In this document: positions 8,924 through 18,831 of the stretch, in pieces
How the letters are laid out: every line of letters begins with the position of its first letter
How positions within the stretch are numbered: the stretch's first letter is position 1
Origin: Pedobacter caeni
GTDB taxonomy: Bacteria; Bacteroidota; Bacteroidia; Sphingobacteriales; Sphingobacteriaceae
Assembly (NCBI RefSeq): GCF_900129215.1
Contig: NZ_FQUQ01000003.1
Span: 576,101-640,100 of the forward strand
DNA: 64,000 bases
Direction of reading: 5' to 3'
Position numbers and translations under genes: made by a program
The notes under the pieces: model-generated
The model's input: the letters and a program-made list of their open reading frames with translations, nothing else
The model's database searches: none
Told to the model about the DNA's origin: nothing

Positions 8924-10162
8924 TTACCAGCGATATTGCAAGCGGGCAGTAAATACATCATCCTTAATGTCGTCCAGGTACTGTGGCAGTTGCGTTTTGT
9001 CATTTACCACATGTTCATTGTAAAGTGTGAGCTTTAAGCGACCATTGATCAGATAAGACATACCATAGCCCAGCGTGCTGAATTTAATGTCTCCTGAAGT
9101 GGTGTTGTTGTTTGCTGCTCCGATTTCACTTTCATTCACCTCATTGTTGGGATCGTATACATCATAAGCAGCCAATGCAGTAAGTTTTGTTTTTGCGATC
9201 CGGTGGCTGAACCATAGATAATAGCCGGAAAACTCACGCAGGTAAAGGTTGGTTTCCGGTTGTGCAGAGAAACTCTGACTGGCCAGTGGACCTGCCAATT
9301 TCGAAGAACCGGCAACTCCTGGTTGCTTACCTCCGATATACTCTGCCTTAAATGAGGTGCTTCCTAAGGGATTGTCATATTGTAATTGCAGGTTGGCACC
9401 ATAATAATCACGTTTGGCGTAAGAATCGGTATAACTGGTACTGCCATCTTTGATAAAGCCATTTCCATTGCTTCTCATTAGTGTATCTGTATTACTGCGC
9501 ACATATCCTTTATAAAAAGAGCCTCCGAAACCAAGGTGTAGTTTACCATTTGCAAGGCTGTCGAATTTAAAACCAAGATTTCCTACGATGTCTTTTTTGG
9601 AATCATAATCCCTGGCGCTGTGTCCGCTGCCATTAATTACGGCGACTTCGGCTGTCAGGAAATGAAATGCCTTGTTGTCAGGTCTGAAGCTAATCATCGC
9701 ACCAAGGTCACGTTCCCTGGGCATTAAGGTTTGAAATACCCGGGCACGCTCCGGAAAATCCCTGTATCCTGAGGAGTACACTATGGAGTAACCAAAAGGG
9801 CGGTTGAAAAGGCCGGCGGTGAACATCAGCTGCTTGGAGTTTGGCTGATGCAGCTGAATAAAAGCATCCATGAGCTGAACTCCATTCTGTGTGGCATCGA
9901 TCTGAAAGACAATACTTGAATATTTATCGGCCCTGTCGATCTTTAACCTTCCCCTGCGGATCATAAAACGGTCTTTAGAGTTTTTTGCGAAGTCTCCTCC
10001 GGAAAAAGAACTGATTCCTCCCGATTGTGCACGCTGGTATTGAGTTTGAAGGTACCCGGTGATGGCGATTTCATGCGGGTCATAAGAAGAGGGAGCGTTA
10101 TTGCTTTGGGCCAACAGCGAAAAAGGGCTTAAAATGGCCATTAATAGTAATAATTTTCTCAT
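8924..10162 (-). CDS. Outer-membrane porin, phosphate-selective porin O/P type
   Basis: A 412-residue exported beta-barrel porin of the OprO/OprP-like family. The signal peptide MRKLLLLMAILSPFSLLAQ supports the start at 10162 rather than a longer frame opening 111 bases upstream. Features include DRFMIRRGRLKIDRADKYSS near the N-terminus and alternating hydrophobic strands (FKAEYIGGKQPG). The last residue pattern ends in an aromatic, FTARLQYRW, as outer-membrane barrels do for BAM recognition. A solute cannot be assigned. It is upstream of the carboxylase operon on the same strand, with a 283-base gap. Confidence 0.85.
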   Translation of the reverse strand: MRKLLLLMAILSPFSLLAQSNNAPSSYDPHEIAITGYLQTQYQRAQSGGISSFSGGDFAKNSKDRFMIRRGRLKIDRADKYSSIVFQIDATQNGVQLMDAFIQLHQPNSKQLMFTAGLFNRPFGYSIVYSSGYRDFPERARVFQTLMPRERDLGAMISFRPDNKAFHFLTAEVAVINGSGHSARDYDSKKDIVGNLGFKFDSLANGKLHLGFGGSFYKGYVRSNTDTLMRSNGNGFIKDGSTSYTDSYAKRDYYGANLQLQYDNPLGSTSFKAEYIGGKQPGVAGSSKLAGPLASQSFSAQPETNLYLREFSGYYLWFSHRIAKTKLTALAAYDVYDPNNEVNESEIGAANNNTTSGDIKFSTLGYGMSYLINGRLKLTLYNEHVVNDKTQLPQYLDDIKDDVFTARLQYRW

Positions 10163-10361
10163 GAATGATAAGCAGTGTTTTGAGCTGCCTAAATTACAGT
10201 TAATGCTTCGTTTTTCGATGAAAAGCAAGGCGATTTTAGAAATCTGTGCTTGTTTTTTTGTGACAATGATCACTAAATTACATTTTTATTACATGACAAT
10301 TTGGAAAAAAGAGTGTTTTGGAGCTATTTTTGAAGGGTTGAAGAAAAAATAATAGATCAGC

Positions 10362-10703
10362 ATGTTCCTAAGGAAGTACCGTCTTTTAATCATCATTACC
10401 TTTTTGGGCATCTTTTGCGTAAAGATGGTGATTTCCGGTGCTCCAGTGTTTTTTAGCAATTTCCATAAAGATAGCATCAACTCTGTGATCATGCAGATCG
10501 AAGTAGAGCACAGTGCTGATGGTGAAAGTGGTAAAGTAAAAGTGAACCTTTGCGATTCTAAAATGATCGACGTTCATTATGCCGTAAGTTTTATGGCCAT
10601 ACTTAGTCACTTCGGTATCAGCAATAGCTATATCGATCACTTTAAGCGGCATGTCGATCCCTTCCATCCCTCCGTACCCACTCCGCCTCCTAACAGATGC
10701 TAA
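10362..10703 (+). CDS. Small membrane-anchored or exported protein of unknown function
   Basis: A 113-residue protein with one N-terminal hydrophobic segment (YRLLIIITFLGIFCVKM), either signal anchor or uncleaved signal. The remainder is predicted to be outside the cytosol. It has several His residues (EHS, VHYAVSF, SHFG, DHFKRHVDPFHP) and a proline-rich tail ending PTPPPNRC. I do not recognise the family. It precedes the SulP transporter and carbonic anhydrase genes by 79 bases on the same strand. A link to them, or a metal-binding role for the His/Cys residues, is speculation. Confidence 0.65.
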   Translation: MFLRKYRLLIIITFLGIFCVKMVISGAPVFFSNFHKDSINSVIMQIEVEHSADGESGKVKVNLCDSKMIDVHYAVSFMAILSHFGISNSYIDHFKRHVDPFHPSVPTPPPNRC

Positions 10704-10782
10704 TTTTATCCGTATAACTAACCTTTAATGGGATAGCTATGCATTTTTTTGAATTAGTTTATTAGAATTAAAACGTAGTTTT

Positions 10783-12387
10783 ATGCAGAATGGTAACTCA
10801 ATCTTCTCAAGATTGGAAGTGAAAAAGTATATATTAAAAAAGAATTTAAAACACGATTTACCTTCGAGTATTGTCGTGTTCCTGGTGGCCCTACCCTTAT
10901 GTTTGGGTATTGCTTTAGCCTCAGGTGCACCATTATTTGCCGGTTTGATCACCGGTATTGTGGGAGGAATTGTGGTATCCACACTAAGTGGATCTCAATT
11001 AAGTGTCAGTGGTCCGGCCGCAGGTTTAACGGCCATAGTTTTAGGAGCAATAGCTCAGTTAGGGGGATACCAGACCTTTTTACTGGCCGTTGTGCTTGCC
11101 GGAGCAATGCAGCTGATCCTTGGTTTATTAAAAGGGGGAACAATAGGTAATTATTTTCCTTCAAGTGTGATTGAAGGGATGTTGGCAGCCATTGGTTTAA
11201 CGCTGATCCTGAAACAACTTCCTCATGCTTTAGGTATAGATTCAGATTTTTTTGGTGATGAAAGCTTCTTCCAGAAAGACAATGAAAATACCTTCTCTGC
11301 AATCGGACATGCCTTTAGTCATTTTAGCTTAGCAGCAATTGTGATCAGTGGGTTGTCTATTGCGGTTCTACTCTTTTGGCCTAAGTTCAAGAAGCTGGCT
11401 GTTGTCCCTGCACCATTATTGGTAGTGGTACTTGGTATTGTCTTAACGATTGCATTCCAGAACTCAGGATATGCCCTACAGGCAAAACAAATGGTAGAAA
11501 TTCCGGTAGTTAGCGGATGGTCAGAATTTACGGCCCTGTTTACTGCTCCGGATTTCTCGAAGATTACAGATTCGAAAGTATGGGTAGTTGCTGCAACAAT
11601 TGCAGTAGTAGCCAGTCTGGAGACTTTGTTAAGTATCGAGGCGGTAGATAAAATTGACCCGATTAAAAGGGTATCACCAACCAACAGAGAGCTGATGGCA
11701 CAAGGTGCCGGAAATATGGTAAGTGGTATGCTGGGTGGTTTGCCAATGACCTCAGTGATTGTAAGGAGTTCTGCCAACGTGAATGCAGGAGGAAGAACTA
11801 AAATGTCCGCGATTTTTCATGGGGGATGGTTACTTTTGTCCTTATTATTTATTCCAGGCATCATCAATATGATTCCTCTGGCCTGTCTGGCAGCGATTCT
11901 ATTGGTAACAGGTTATAAATTAACACGTATCGCATTATTCAAACATATGTTCCATAAAGGTTGGGATCAGTTCATACCGTTTGTAATCACGATCATCGCC
12001 GTGTTACTGACCGACTTGTTAAAAGGTGTGGCCATAGGGATGTTATTCTCCATCTTCTACCTGTTGCGTACCAATATGCGGAACCCATTCTTTTACAAAA
12101 TTCAGGAAGAAGGCAACAAGAAGAACCTACGGATAAAACTTGCCGAAGAGGTCTCATTTTTAAATAAAGCCGCCATTCAGGTGATGCTGACTAAAATCCC
12201 TAAAGAAACAAACGTGATCATTGACGGAACAAATTCCAGATATATCGATCCCGATGTGTTAGAAACCATTTTTAATTATAAGCATAACGCTTATACTAAG
12301 GGGATTATAGTAAGTTTAGAGAACATTAAAACACAATATATTGTTCCAAAGTTGGACAGTAAAATTATAGAAGAAATTAATAATTAG
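10783..12387 (+). CDS. SulP family inorganic anion transporter (putative bicarbonate transporter)
   Basis: A 534-residue inner-membrane SulP/SLC26 transporter. The signature region SSIVVFLVALPLCLGIALAS and the GLSG-like segment SGSQLSVSGPAAGLTAIV are clear, followed by about 10-12 helices. The C-terminal 100 residues (IDGTNSRYIDPDVLETIF) form a short STAS-like domain. The carbonic anhydrase gene starts 7 bases downstream, so the pair probably transports bicarbonate and interconverts it with CO2, as in BicA-type systems. Sulfate transport is the alternative. Confidence 0.9.
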   Translation: MQNGNSIFSRLEVKKYILKKNLKHDLPSSIVVFLVALPLCLGIALASGAPLFAGLITGIVGGIVVSTLSGSQLSVSGPAAGLTAIVLGAIAQLGGYQTFLLAVVLAGAMQLILGLLKGGTIGNYFPSSVIEGMLAAIGLTLILKQLPHALGIDSDFFGDESFFQKDNENTFSAIGHAFSHFSLAAIVISGLSIAVLLFWPKFKKLAVVPAPLLVVVLGIVLTIAFQNSGYALQAKQMVEIPVVSGWSEFTALFTAPDFSKITDSKVWVVAATIAVVASLETLLSIEAVDKIDPIKRVSPTNRELMAQGAGNMVSGMLGGLPMTSVIVRSSANVNAGGRTKMSAIFHGGWLLLSLLFIPGIINMIPLACLAAILLVTGYKLTRIALFKHMFHKGWDQFIPFVITIIAVLLTDLLKGVAIGMLFSIFYLLRTNMRNPFFYKIQEEGNKKNLRIKLAEEVSFLNKAAIQVMLTKIPKETNVIIDGTNSRYIDPDVLETIFNYKHNAYTKGIIVSLENIKTQYIVPKLDSKIIEEINN

Positions 12388-12394
12388 AATTATT

Positions 12395-13075
12395 ATGTGC
12401 GCAAAATTAGAGACACCAGAGACGAAACAAATTACATACGAAGGATTATTACAAGGGAACAAAGACTGGGTGGCTGCCACCTTAGCGGAAGATCCTCAAT
12501 ATTTTGATCGCTTATCTGCCGGACAAAAGCCACCGATCTTATGGATTGGTTGTTCTGACAGCCGGGTTCCTGCAAACCAGATCACGAATACTGCTCCTGG
12601 TGATATTTTTGTTCACCGTAACATTGCCAATGTGGTGGTGCATACTGATATGAACATGTTAAGTGTACTGGATTATGCAGTTAATGTATTGGAGGTAGAA
12701 CACGTGATTGTATGTGGTCATTATGGTTGTGGTGGCGTAGAAGCTGCGATGGGTAATAAACAATATGGCATCATCGACAACTGGTTGAGAAACATTAAAG
12801 ATACCTATAGATTGCACTATCATGAGCTTGATATGATCTCTGATCATAAAAAAAGAGCAGAAAGACTGGTAGAATTGAACGTGATAGAAGGGGTGTTTAA
12901 CCTGACTAAAACATCTATTGTTCAGAACAGATGGGCAAATGGTAAAAAATTAAGCTTGCATGGATGGGCATATAGCCTGGCGAATGGCTTGATTTCTGAC
13001 CTGGGTGTTACCTGTGATAACAACAGTCATATGAAATCTGTATTCCGTATTGAAGGTTTAGAGAAAACTAAATAA
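12395..13075 (+). CDS. Beta-class carbonic anhydrase
   Basis: A 226-residue zinc enzyme that interconverts CO2 and bicarbonate. The zinc ligands are Cys53 (IGCSDSR), His109 and Cys112 (CGHYGCGG), with the Asp55/Arg57 dyad next to the first Cys. Length and spacing match the plant-type/bacterial beta class. It starts 7 bases after the SulP gene and is cotranscribed with it. Two hairpins follow. Confidence 0.95.
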   Translation: MCAKLETPETKQITYEGLLQGNKDWVAATLAEDPQYFDRLSAGQKPPILWIGCSDSRVPANQITNTAPGDIFVHRNIANVVVHTDMNMLSVLDYAVNVLEVEHVIVCGHYGCGGVEAAMGNKQYGIIDNWLRNIKDTYRLHYHELDMISDHKKRAERLVELNVIEGVFNLTKTSIVQNRWANGKKLSLHGWAYSLANGLISDLGVTCDNNSHMKSVFRIEGLEKTK

Positions 13076-13079
13076 CATT

Positions 13080-13104
13080 AAAAGGGCCGGGTTATCCGGC
13101 CCTT
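13080..13104 (+). terminator. Hairpin after carbonic anhydrase
   Basis: AAGGGCCGG pairs with CCGGCCCTT across a five-base loop directly after the stop codon. The T-run is very short, so it may act as a weak terminator or an mRNA 3' stabiliser. Confidence 0.6.
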
Positions 13105-13142
13105 GCCACCACGCTTACAATGGGGGATGGCAATATTTTAAA

Positions 13143-13181
13143 TAAAAAAGGAGGATCCTGTAAAGAGTCCTCCTTTTTTTA
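13143..13181. terminator. Bidirectional terminator between carbonic anhydrase and pruA
   Basis: AAAAAAGGAGGA pairs with TCCTCCTTTTTT around a short loop. A- and T-runs on both flanks serve the two convergent genes. Confidence 0.85.
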
Positions 13182-13193
13182 TGATTTAAAATT

Positions 13194-14828
13194 CTAGTCG
13201 TTAGACAAGAACGGGTAACGGTAATCTTTTGGTGGATCGAACGTTTCTTTGATCGTACGTGGAGAAACCCAACGTAAAAGGTTGATCATTGATCCTGCTT
13301 TATCATTCGTACCTGAACCTCTGGCACCGCCAAATGGTTGCTGACCCACAACAGCACCTGTACATTTATCATTGATATAGAAGTTACCTGCTGCATTTCT
13401 CAAACGGTGTGTTGCTTTTTCAATCGCATAACGATCCTGAGCAATCACTGCACCTGTTAAGGCATAGATAGAAGTACTGTCTACCACATCTAAGATCTGA
13501 TCAAAGTCTTTATCATCATACACATGTAAAGTCAATACCGGACCAAACAATTCTTCACACATGGTCACATATTTCGGATCTTCTACCACCAATACCGTAG
13601 GCTCGATGAAGTAACCTTTGGATTTGTCGTAGTTTCCACCAGCAATGATTTCTACAGATTTGTCGTTTTTAGCTTCGTCAATGTATTTTGCCAGTTTATC
13701 GAAAGAGTTGCCATCGATCACTGCATTGATGAAATTACCAAAATCTTCAGTTCCGCCCATTTTGAAGGTCGCTAAGTCGCGAAGCATAAATTCTTTGACC
13801 TTCGGCCAGATGCTTTTTGCTACATAGACACGTGAAGCTGCAGAACATTTCTGTCCCTGGTATTCAAATGCACCACGGATGATCGCTGTGCTGGAAGATT
13901 CTGCTTCTGCTGAACCATGAACAAGGATAAAATCTTTACCACCTGTTTCCCCAACGATGCGTGGGTAAGTTTTAAATTTATGAATGTTATTTCCAATGGT
14001 TTTCCAGATGTCCTGGAATACGCCTGTAGATCCTGTAAAGTGGATACCTGCAAAATCAGGGTGATTGAAGATCACTTCACCTGCTTCAGGACCTGAAACA
14101 TATACCAGGTTGATTACACCATCAGGTAATCCTGCTTCTCTGAAGATTTGCATCAGCACATTTGCAGAATAGATTTGCGTATTTGCCGGTTTCCAAACTA
14201 CCACATTACCCATCATCGCTGCGGATGTTGGCAGGTTTCCTGCGATTGCAGTAAAGTTAAACGGAGTTAAGGCGAATACAAATCCTTCTAACGGACGTTG
14301 TTCCACCCTGTTCCATGATCCTTTTGGAGAAACGGGAGGTTGTTGTTTATAGATTTCCGACATATAACTTACGTTAAAACGAAGGAAGTCGATCAGTTCA
14401 CATGCCGAATCAATCTCTGCCTGATAGGCATTTTTTGACTGTCCCAACATGGTTGCTGCATTCAGTTTATAACGGTATGGTCCTGCAATAAGATCAGCTG
14501 CTTTTAAGAAGATCGCTGCACGATGTTCCCATGCCAGATTTTCCCAGTTTGCTTTTGCGGCCAAAGCGGCATCAATAGCTTGTTTTACATGGTCTTTATT
14601 CCCTTTACTGTACTCAGCAAGAACATGCTGATGGTCGTGTGGAGGAGTTGCTTTTCCTTTATTTTCTGTATGCACTTCCTTCCCGTCAATGTACATTGGG
14701 ATGTCAATTTTTTTAGAGCGGGCATCGGCTATTGCAGCCTTCAAAAGTTCACGTTCTTTACTTCCGGGAGCATAGCCTAAAATCGGCTCATTGATCGGAG
14801 TTGGTACGTTAAAAAATCCTTTAAGCAT
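13194..14828 (-). CDS. pruA: L-glutamate gamma-semialdehyde dehydrogenase (1-pyrroline-5-carboxylate dehydrogenase)
   Basis: A 544-residue aldehyde dehydrogenase that oxidises glutamate semialdehyde to glutamate with NAD in proline breakdown. It is the long, eukaryote-like P5CDH type. The catalytic Cys sits in FEYQGQKCSAASRVYV and the general-base Glu in IVGETGGKDF. NAD-site residues are in VWKPANTQIYSA and HFTGSTGVF. No proline dehydrogenase is adjacent. A TATCTTTG promoter box lies 21 bases upstream of the ATG. Confidence 0.94.
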   Translation of the reverse strand: MLKGFFNVPTPINEPILGYAPGSKERELLKAAIADARSKKIDIPMYIDGKEVHTENKGKATPPHDHQHVLAEYSKGNKDHVKQAIDAALAAKANWENLAWEHRAAIFLKAADLIAGPYRYKLNAATMLGQSKNAYQAEIDSACELIDFLRFNVSYMSEIYKQQPPVSPKGSWNRVEQRPLEGFVFALTPFNFTAIAGNLPTSAAMMGNVVVWKPANTQIYSANVLMQIFREAGLPDGVINLVYVSGPEAGEVIFNHPDFAGIHFTGSTGVFQDIWKTIGNNIHKFKTYPRIVGETGGKDFILVHGSAEAESSSTAIIRGAFEYQGQKCSAASRVYVAKSIWPKVKEFMLRDLATFKMGGTEDFGNFINAVIDGNSFDKLAKYIDEAKNDKSVEIIAGGNYDKSKGYFIEPTVLVVEDPKYVTMCEELFGPVLTLHVYDDKDFDQILDVVDSTSIYALTGAVIAQDRYAIEKATHRLRNAAGNFYINDKCTGAVVGQQPFGGARGSGTNDKAGSMINLLRWVSPRTIKETFDPPKDYRYPFLSND

Positions 14829-14848
14829 GATATAAAATATTGTTTGTA

Positions 14849-14856
14849 CAAAGATA
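14849..14856 (-). promoter_or_regulatory. Bacteroidota -7 box of pruA
   Basis: TATCTTTG on the minus strand fits the Bacteroidota -7 consensus TAnnTTTG exactly and lies about 20 bases before the pruA ATG. No clear TTTG -33 element is seen 19-21 bases upstream. Confidence 0.5.
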
Positions 14857-14940
14857 GCCTTTTATTTTGTTGCCCGGTAGCCCGGAATATGTATTAACTT
14901 CATACAATGCGCGCTATAATTCCTATTTTTGAGGCAGAGC

Positions 14941-16002
14941 ATGATTAAATACCTACGGTTACTGTTATTTCCTTTTTCCATCCTTTATGGGATCGTGGTT
15001 TTTGTGAGAAATAAGCTATATGATGCCCGGATTTTTCGATCTGTGGCATTTGATATACCTGTTATTTGTGTCGGAAACCTGGTGGTGGGAGGCTCTGGTA
15101 AAAGTCCTGTGACAGAGTATCTTGTTCGTCTTTTTCCGGAACTCCGGATTGCGATTCTGAGCAGGGGGTATGGTCGCAAGACTAAAGGTTTTATCCTGGC
15201 AGATGAGCGCGCAACAGCCGAAACCATCGGCGATGAACCCATGCAGTTTTACAGAAAGTTTCCACAGGTTACCGTTGCCGTTTGTGAAGACCGTGTGAAA
15301 GGGGTAGGGCTTCTGGAAGCAAAGCATGATCTGGTCATTCTGGATGATGCCTATCAGCACCGTGCCATCAATCCTGGCTTCCGGATTCTCTTGTTTGAAT
15401 TTGAAAAATTACTTCATCCACAGTTTCTCTTACCTGCAGGAAACCTGAGGGAAATTTTTTCTGGATATAAAAGGGCACAAACTATCCTCATCACGAAGAG
15501 TCCTGAAACCATTCAGCCGGAACAGGAAGCGAAATGTCTGGGTAAATTTGATCAGCCCTGGAAAGATCAGGCTGCATTTTCCAGTCTGGTATATCAGGAC
15601 CTCGTTCCTTTGATTAGTGGCGAAAGGCGTTCCTGTTCTTCCATTTCGGAGCAGAGCAGCATTTTTCTGCTGACGGGAATAGCAAACCCAAAACCACTCT
15701 TATCTTATTTAAAACAATATACCGGAGCGATCAGGCACCACGACTATCCGGACCATTACCACTTCAAAATACAGGATATTAAAAACCTGATTCAGGCTTT
15801 TGAAAGCGATCCTTCGGAAGAAAAAATCATCATCACAACAGAAAAGGATGCGCAACGTTTATTAGATGATACTTTCAAAGAATTACTGTTAAATTTACCC
15901 CTGTTTTATTTACCTGTTCAAATAGAGATAAGAGCAAAAGATAAAACTACATTTGATCAAAAGATTTTAGATTATGTTTCAAACCGTACACGAAACCGTT
16001 GA
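14941..16002 (+). CDS. lpxK: Tetraacyldisaccharide 4'-kinase
   Basis: A 353-residue inner-membrane lipid A kinase that phosphorylates the 4' position of the disaccharide-1-phosphate precursor. The N-terminal hydrophobic helix (LLLFPFSILYGIVVFV) and the P-loop VGNLVVGGSGKSPVTEYL are diagnostic, as is the DDAYQHRAINPG segment. The ATG at 14941 is preferred to a TTG four codons upstream. The 3' end overlaps the purine nucleoside phosphorylase gene by 29 bases, which implies translational coupling. Confidence 0.95.
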   Translation: MIKYLRLLLFPFSILYGIVVFVRNKLYDARIFRSVAFDIPVICVGNLVVGGSGKSPVTEYLVRLFPELRIAILSRGYGRKTKGFILADERATAETIGDEPMQFYRKFPQVTVAVCEDRVKGVGLLEAKHDLVILDDAYQHRAINPGFRILLFEFEKLLHPQFLLPAGNLREIFSGYKRAQTILITKSPETIQPEQEAKCLGKFDQPWKDQAAFSSLVYQDLVPLISGERRSCSSISEQSSIFLLTGIANPKPLLSYLKQYTGAIRHHDYPDHYHFKIQDIKNLIQAFESDPSEEKIIITTEKDAQRLLDDTFKELLLNLPLFYLPVQIEIRAKDKTTFDQKILDYVSNRTRNR

Positions 16003-16789
16003 ATATTTAAAGCGTAAAACAGAAGATTTCAAACCCGAGATTGGTATTGTTTTAGGAACAGGCCTTGGCGGACTGGTTAGCGAAATAGAAGTTGCACATC
16101 AGCTGATGTACTCCAATATTCCCAATTTTCCGATTTCTACACTGGAGTTTCATTCCGGTAAACTCATATTTGGCACACTGAACGGAAAACGTGTGGTGGC
16201 CATGCAGGGAAGGCTACATTACTACGAAGGATATAGCATGCAGCAGATTACCTTTCCGATCCGTGTGATGAAAGCACTGGGAATTGCCCACCTGTTTGTG
16301 TCCAATGCTGCGGGTTCCCTGAATAAAGATTTTAAAAAAGGCGACCTGATGGTGATCAATGATCACATCAACCTTCAGCCGGAAAGTCCGCTACGTGGAA
16401 GAAATGACTCGGATATGGGACCGCGTTTTCCGGATATGAGCCAGCCTTACCAACGGTCTTTGGTGAAAAAAGCATTGGAAATTGCTAAGGAAAATGACAT
16501 TACCTGTCACCAGGGTGTGTACATTGCCGTAACCGGACCAAATCTGGAAACAAAAGCAGAATACAACTATCTGAGAATCATTGGTGGTGATGCCGTAGGT
16601 ATGAGCACTGTTCCGGAAGTTATTGTGGCCAACCACATGAGCATCCCTGTTTTTGCCATCTCGGTATTAACTGATGAAGGTTTTACAGAAGTGTTGAAAC
16701 CGGTAAGCCTGGAAGAGATTATTGAAACAGCAAGCATTGCTGAACCAAGAATGACAAAAATACTGAGCCAATTAATCTCTACTTTATAA
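15974..16789 (+). CDS. Purine-nucleoside phosphorylase
   Basis: A 271-residue trimeric-type PNP that cleaves inosine and guanosine with phosphate. The motifs GIVLGTGLGGL, EFHSGKLIFG, MQGRLHYYEGY, VSNAAGSLN and VTGPNLETKAEY form the phosphate and nucleoside sites. It overlaps lpxK by 29 bases at its start, and its stop codon overlaps the next start by one base (TAATG). Lipid A, purine salvage and porin genes thus share one transcript. Confidence 0.95.
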   Translation: MFQTVHETVEYLKRKTEDFKPEIGIVLGTGLGGLVSEIEVAHQLMYSNIPNFPISTLEFHSGKLIFGTLNGKRVVAMQGRLHYYEGYSMQQITFPIRVMKALGIAHLFVSNAAGSLNKDFKKGDLMVINDHINLQPESPLRGRNDSDMGPRFPDMSQPYQRSLVKKALEIAKENDITCHQGVYIAVTGPNLETKAEYNYLRIIGGDAVGMSTVPEVIVANHMSIPVFAISVLTDEGFTEVLKPVSLEEIIETASIAEPRMTKILSQLISTL

Positions 16790-18831
16790 TGTATAAAAAC
16801 ATTGCCTTATTTCTTTTTTGCTTTCTCCTTTTAAGTACCGGGGCTTTGTTTGCTCAGGATTTAAAGACCAAGGTGAACGACAATAAATTACTGGACTCTT
16901 TAAGAAAGAAAGAAGAATCAGGATTAGACTCTGTTATTTTTACTTCCCGTTTTATTCGTTATACCACACTGAAACTTACCAAAGACAGCATTCAGACTTT
17001 AGCGCTGGATACCAGCTTAAATGGTTTTCAGAATTTTAGTGTCATTGCGCAACCCAGAAGACCTACCGTTGGAATAGGTAACCTTGGACTGGCAGCGATG
17101 CCCATGCTCTTTGAGCCCTTAAAGACCATTGGTTTTGAGGCTGGATTTCACTCCCTGGATTTTTATGCCATCGGACATGACGACATCAAGTATTATAAAG
17201 CAAGGACCCCTTATACCAACCTTTATTTTGCCTCTGCCGGGGAAACCGAAGCGGTGTTTAAAGTAACCCATTCGCAGAACATCAAACCAAACTGGAACAT
17301 CGGTGCCAATTTCAACAGGATCGGCGCAAACGGATATTATATCAGGCAACGCGGAGATCACTTAAATGCGGATCTTTTTAATTGGTATGAGAGTCCTAAT
17401 AAAAGGTACAATTTATTTGTAAATGCTATTTTCAATACCCTGAAGGCCCGGGAAAATGGCGCTGTAGTCAACTATAATATCTATAACAGCAACTCAAAGA
17501 CCTTAGGTCTGGACCACATGTCGGAGAGTGTCAGACTGGGGGATGCAGGTCATATCTACAGGGCTAATACCTTCATGATCAAACAGACCTATTTTGTGGG
17601 ACGTATTGACACTTTAGCCCAGGAAATCAGTGATAAGATCCTGCCCACAAATAAAATTGCCTATACTTTTAAATACAACCAAAACTCCTATACCTTTCAT
17701 AAAGCTTCAGCGGACGATGGAACGGCAATACCGAGAGGAGAAGCCGATGTGGCATTTACTTATGATAGCACGCGCTACTCCAATGTACAGAATGAGTTTA
17801 TGTATAGTTTTTTTTTGCGTGCAAAGGGTAATTCAATCATTAAGAATGAGTTGAAGCTGGATGCAGGGATCAGACATGATTTTTATAAATATAGTCAGGG
17901 GGTATATTATTCAGATAAAAAGAATACTTATTATGACTATAAGTCGACCTTCCAGAACCTTACCTTACTGGGCTCAGCAGGTTACCGTTTCAGTAGCCGG
18001 ATTGACCTGAATGTTGATGTACAACAGATTTTCCAGGGAAGAAATGCAGGCGATTTTCTGTATGAGGCGAAAAGTAATGTGCTGTTGAGTAAGTCAATTG
18101 GCCGGGTTATACTTGGCGGGTATTTCCAGAACAAATCTCCTGAAGAGGTCTATAACCGATATTTTGGAAATCATTATAATTGGAATCAATCTTTTAACAG
18201 AACCAAGACGATCAACCTTTCTTTTAAGTATTACCATGATAGGTTGAAGTTTGAAGCTGCAGCGGAATACTATCTGATCAATGATTATCTGTATTTCAGA
18301 GCTGCATCCGGTTCATTAACCGTCCCTGATTCATTAGGAAATGCAACTAATGCAAACAATATTGTTCCGGCACAATTGGGTAGCATCAACCTTTTAAAAA
18401 TTACCCTGGGCAAAAAGCTGAATTTCGGAAAGTTTAACCTCGACAGTTATCTGGTGTATCAGAAAACAGATAATCCTGGTGTTTTAAGGACCCCTGAAGT
18501 GTATGCTTTTGCCAGCCTTTATCTGGATCATACTTTCTTTAAATCCCTAAAAACAAATATAGGTTTTGACATCCGGTACAATACTCCTTATAAAAACTAC
18601 TCTTATTCTGCTCCTGCAGGACAGTTCTATGTAGGGGAAGGAAGAACGTTCGACTCTTATCCTATCCTGGATGTATGGGTAAAAGCAAGCCTCAGGAAAG
18701 CCAATTTGTTCGTGAAAACAGATTATGCCAACCAGGGATTACTATCTAAAGGATACTATTCTGTGAACCGTTATCCTATGATGGACCGGGTATTGTTTAA
18801 GTTTGGTGTGAGCTGGAGCTTCTACGATTAG
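16789..18831 (+). CDS. Putative beta-barrel porin (Porin_10-like)
   Basis: A 680-residue exported outer-membrane protein. The signal peptide IALFLFCFLLLSTGALFAQ precedes a short linker and then many amphipathic, aromatic-rich strands (NANLYFASAGETEAVFKV-like). It ends in a typical barrel terminal strand, VLFKFGVSWSFYD. It fits the 'putative porin' family common in Bacteroidota. The substrate is unknown. Its start overlaps the PNP stop by one base, and its stop overlaps the stop of the convergent gene by three bases. Confidence 0.8.
   Translation: MYKNIALFLFCFLLLSTGALFAQDLKTKVNDNKLLDSLRKKEESGLDSVIFTSRFIRYTTLKLTKDSIQTLALDTSLNGFQNFSVIAQPRRPTVGIGNLGLAAMPMLFEPLKTIGFEAGFHSLDFYAIGHDDIKYYKARTPYTNLYFASAGETEAVFKVTHSQNIKPNWNIGANFNRIGANGYYIRQRGDHLNADLFNWYESPNKRYNLFVNAIFNTLKARENGAVVNYNIYNSNSKTLGLDHMSESVRLGDAGHIYRANTFMIKQTYFVGRIDTLAQEISDKILPTNKIAYTFKYNQNSYTFHKASADDGTAIPRGEADVAFTYDSTRYSNVQNEFMYSFFLRAKGNSIIKNELKLDAGIRHDFYKYSQGVYYSDKKNTYYDYKSTFQNLTLLGSAGYRFSSRIDLNVDVQQIFQGRNAGDFLYEAKSNVLLSKSIGRVILGGYFQNKSPEEVYNRYFGNHYNWNQSFNRTKTINLSFKYYHDRLKFEAAAEYYLINDYLYFRAASGSLTVPDSLGNATNANNIVPAQLGSINLLKITLGKKLNFGKFNLDSYLVYQKTDNPGVLRTPEVYAFASLYLDHTFFKSLKTNIGFDIRYNTPYKNYSYSAPAGQFYVGEGRTFDSYPILDVWVKASLRKANLFVKTDYANQGLLSKGYYSVNRYPMMDRVLFKFGVSWSFYD

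Noticed and set aside
11319..11777. A long antisense frame inside the SulP gene (152 residues)
   Set aside because: Antisense to a gene with clear family motifs on the plus strand. The composition reflects the complement of hydrophobic codons, and no start signal or motif is seen.
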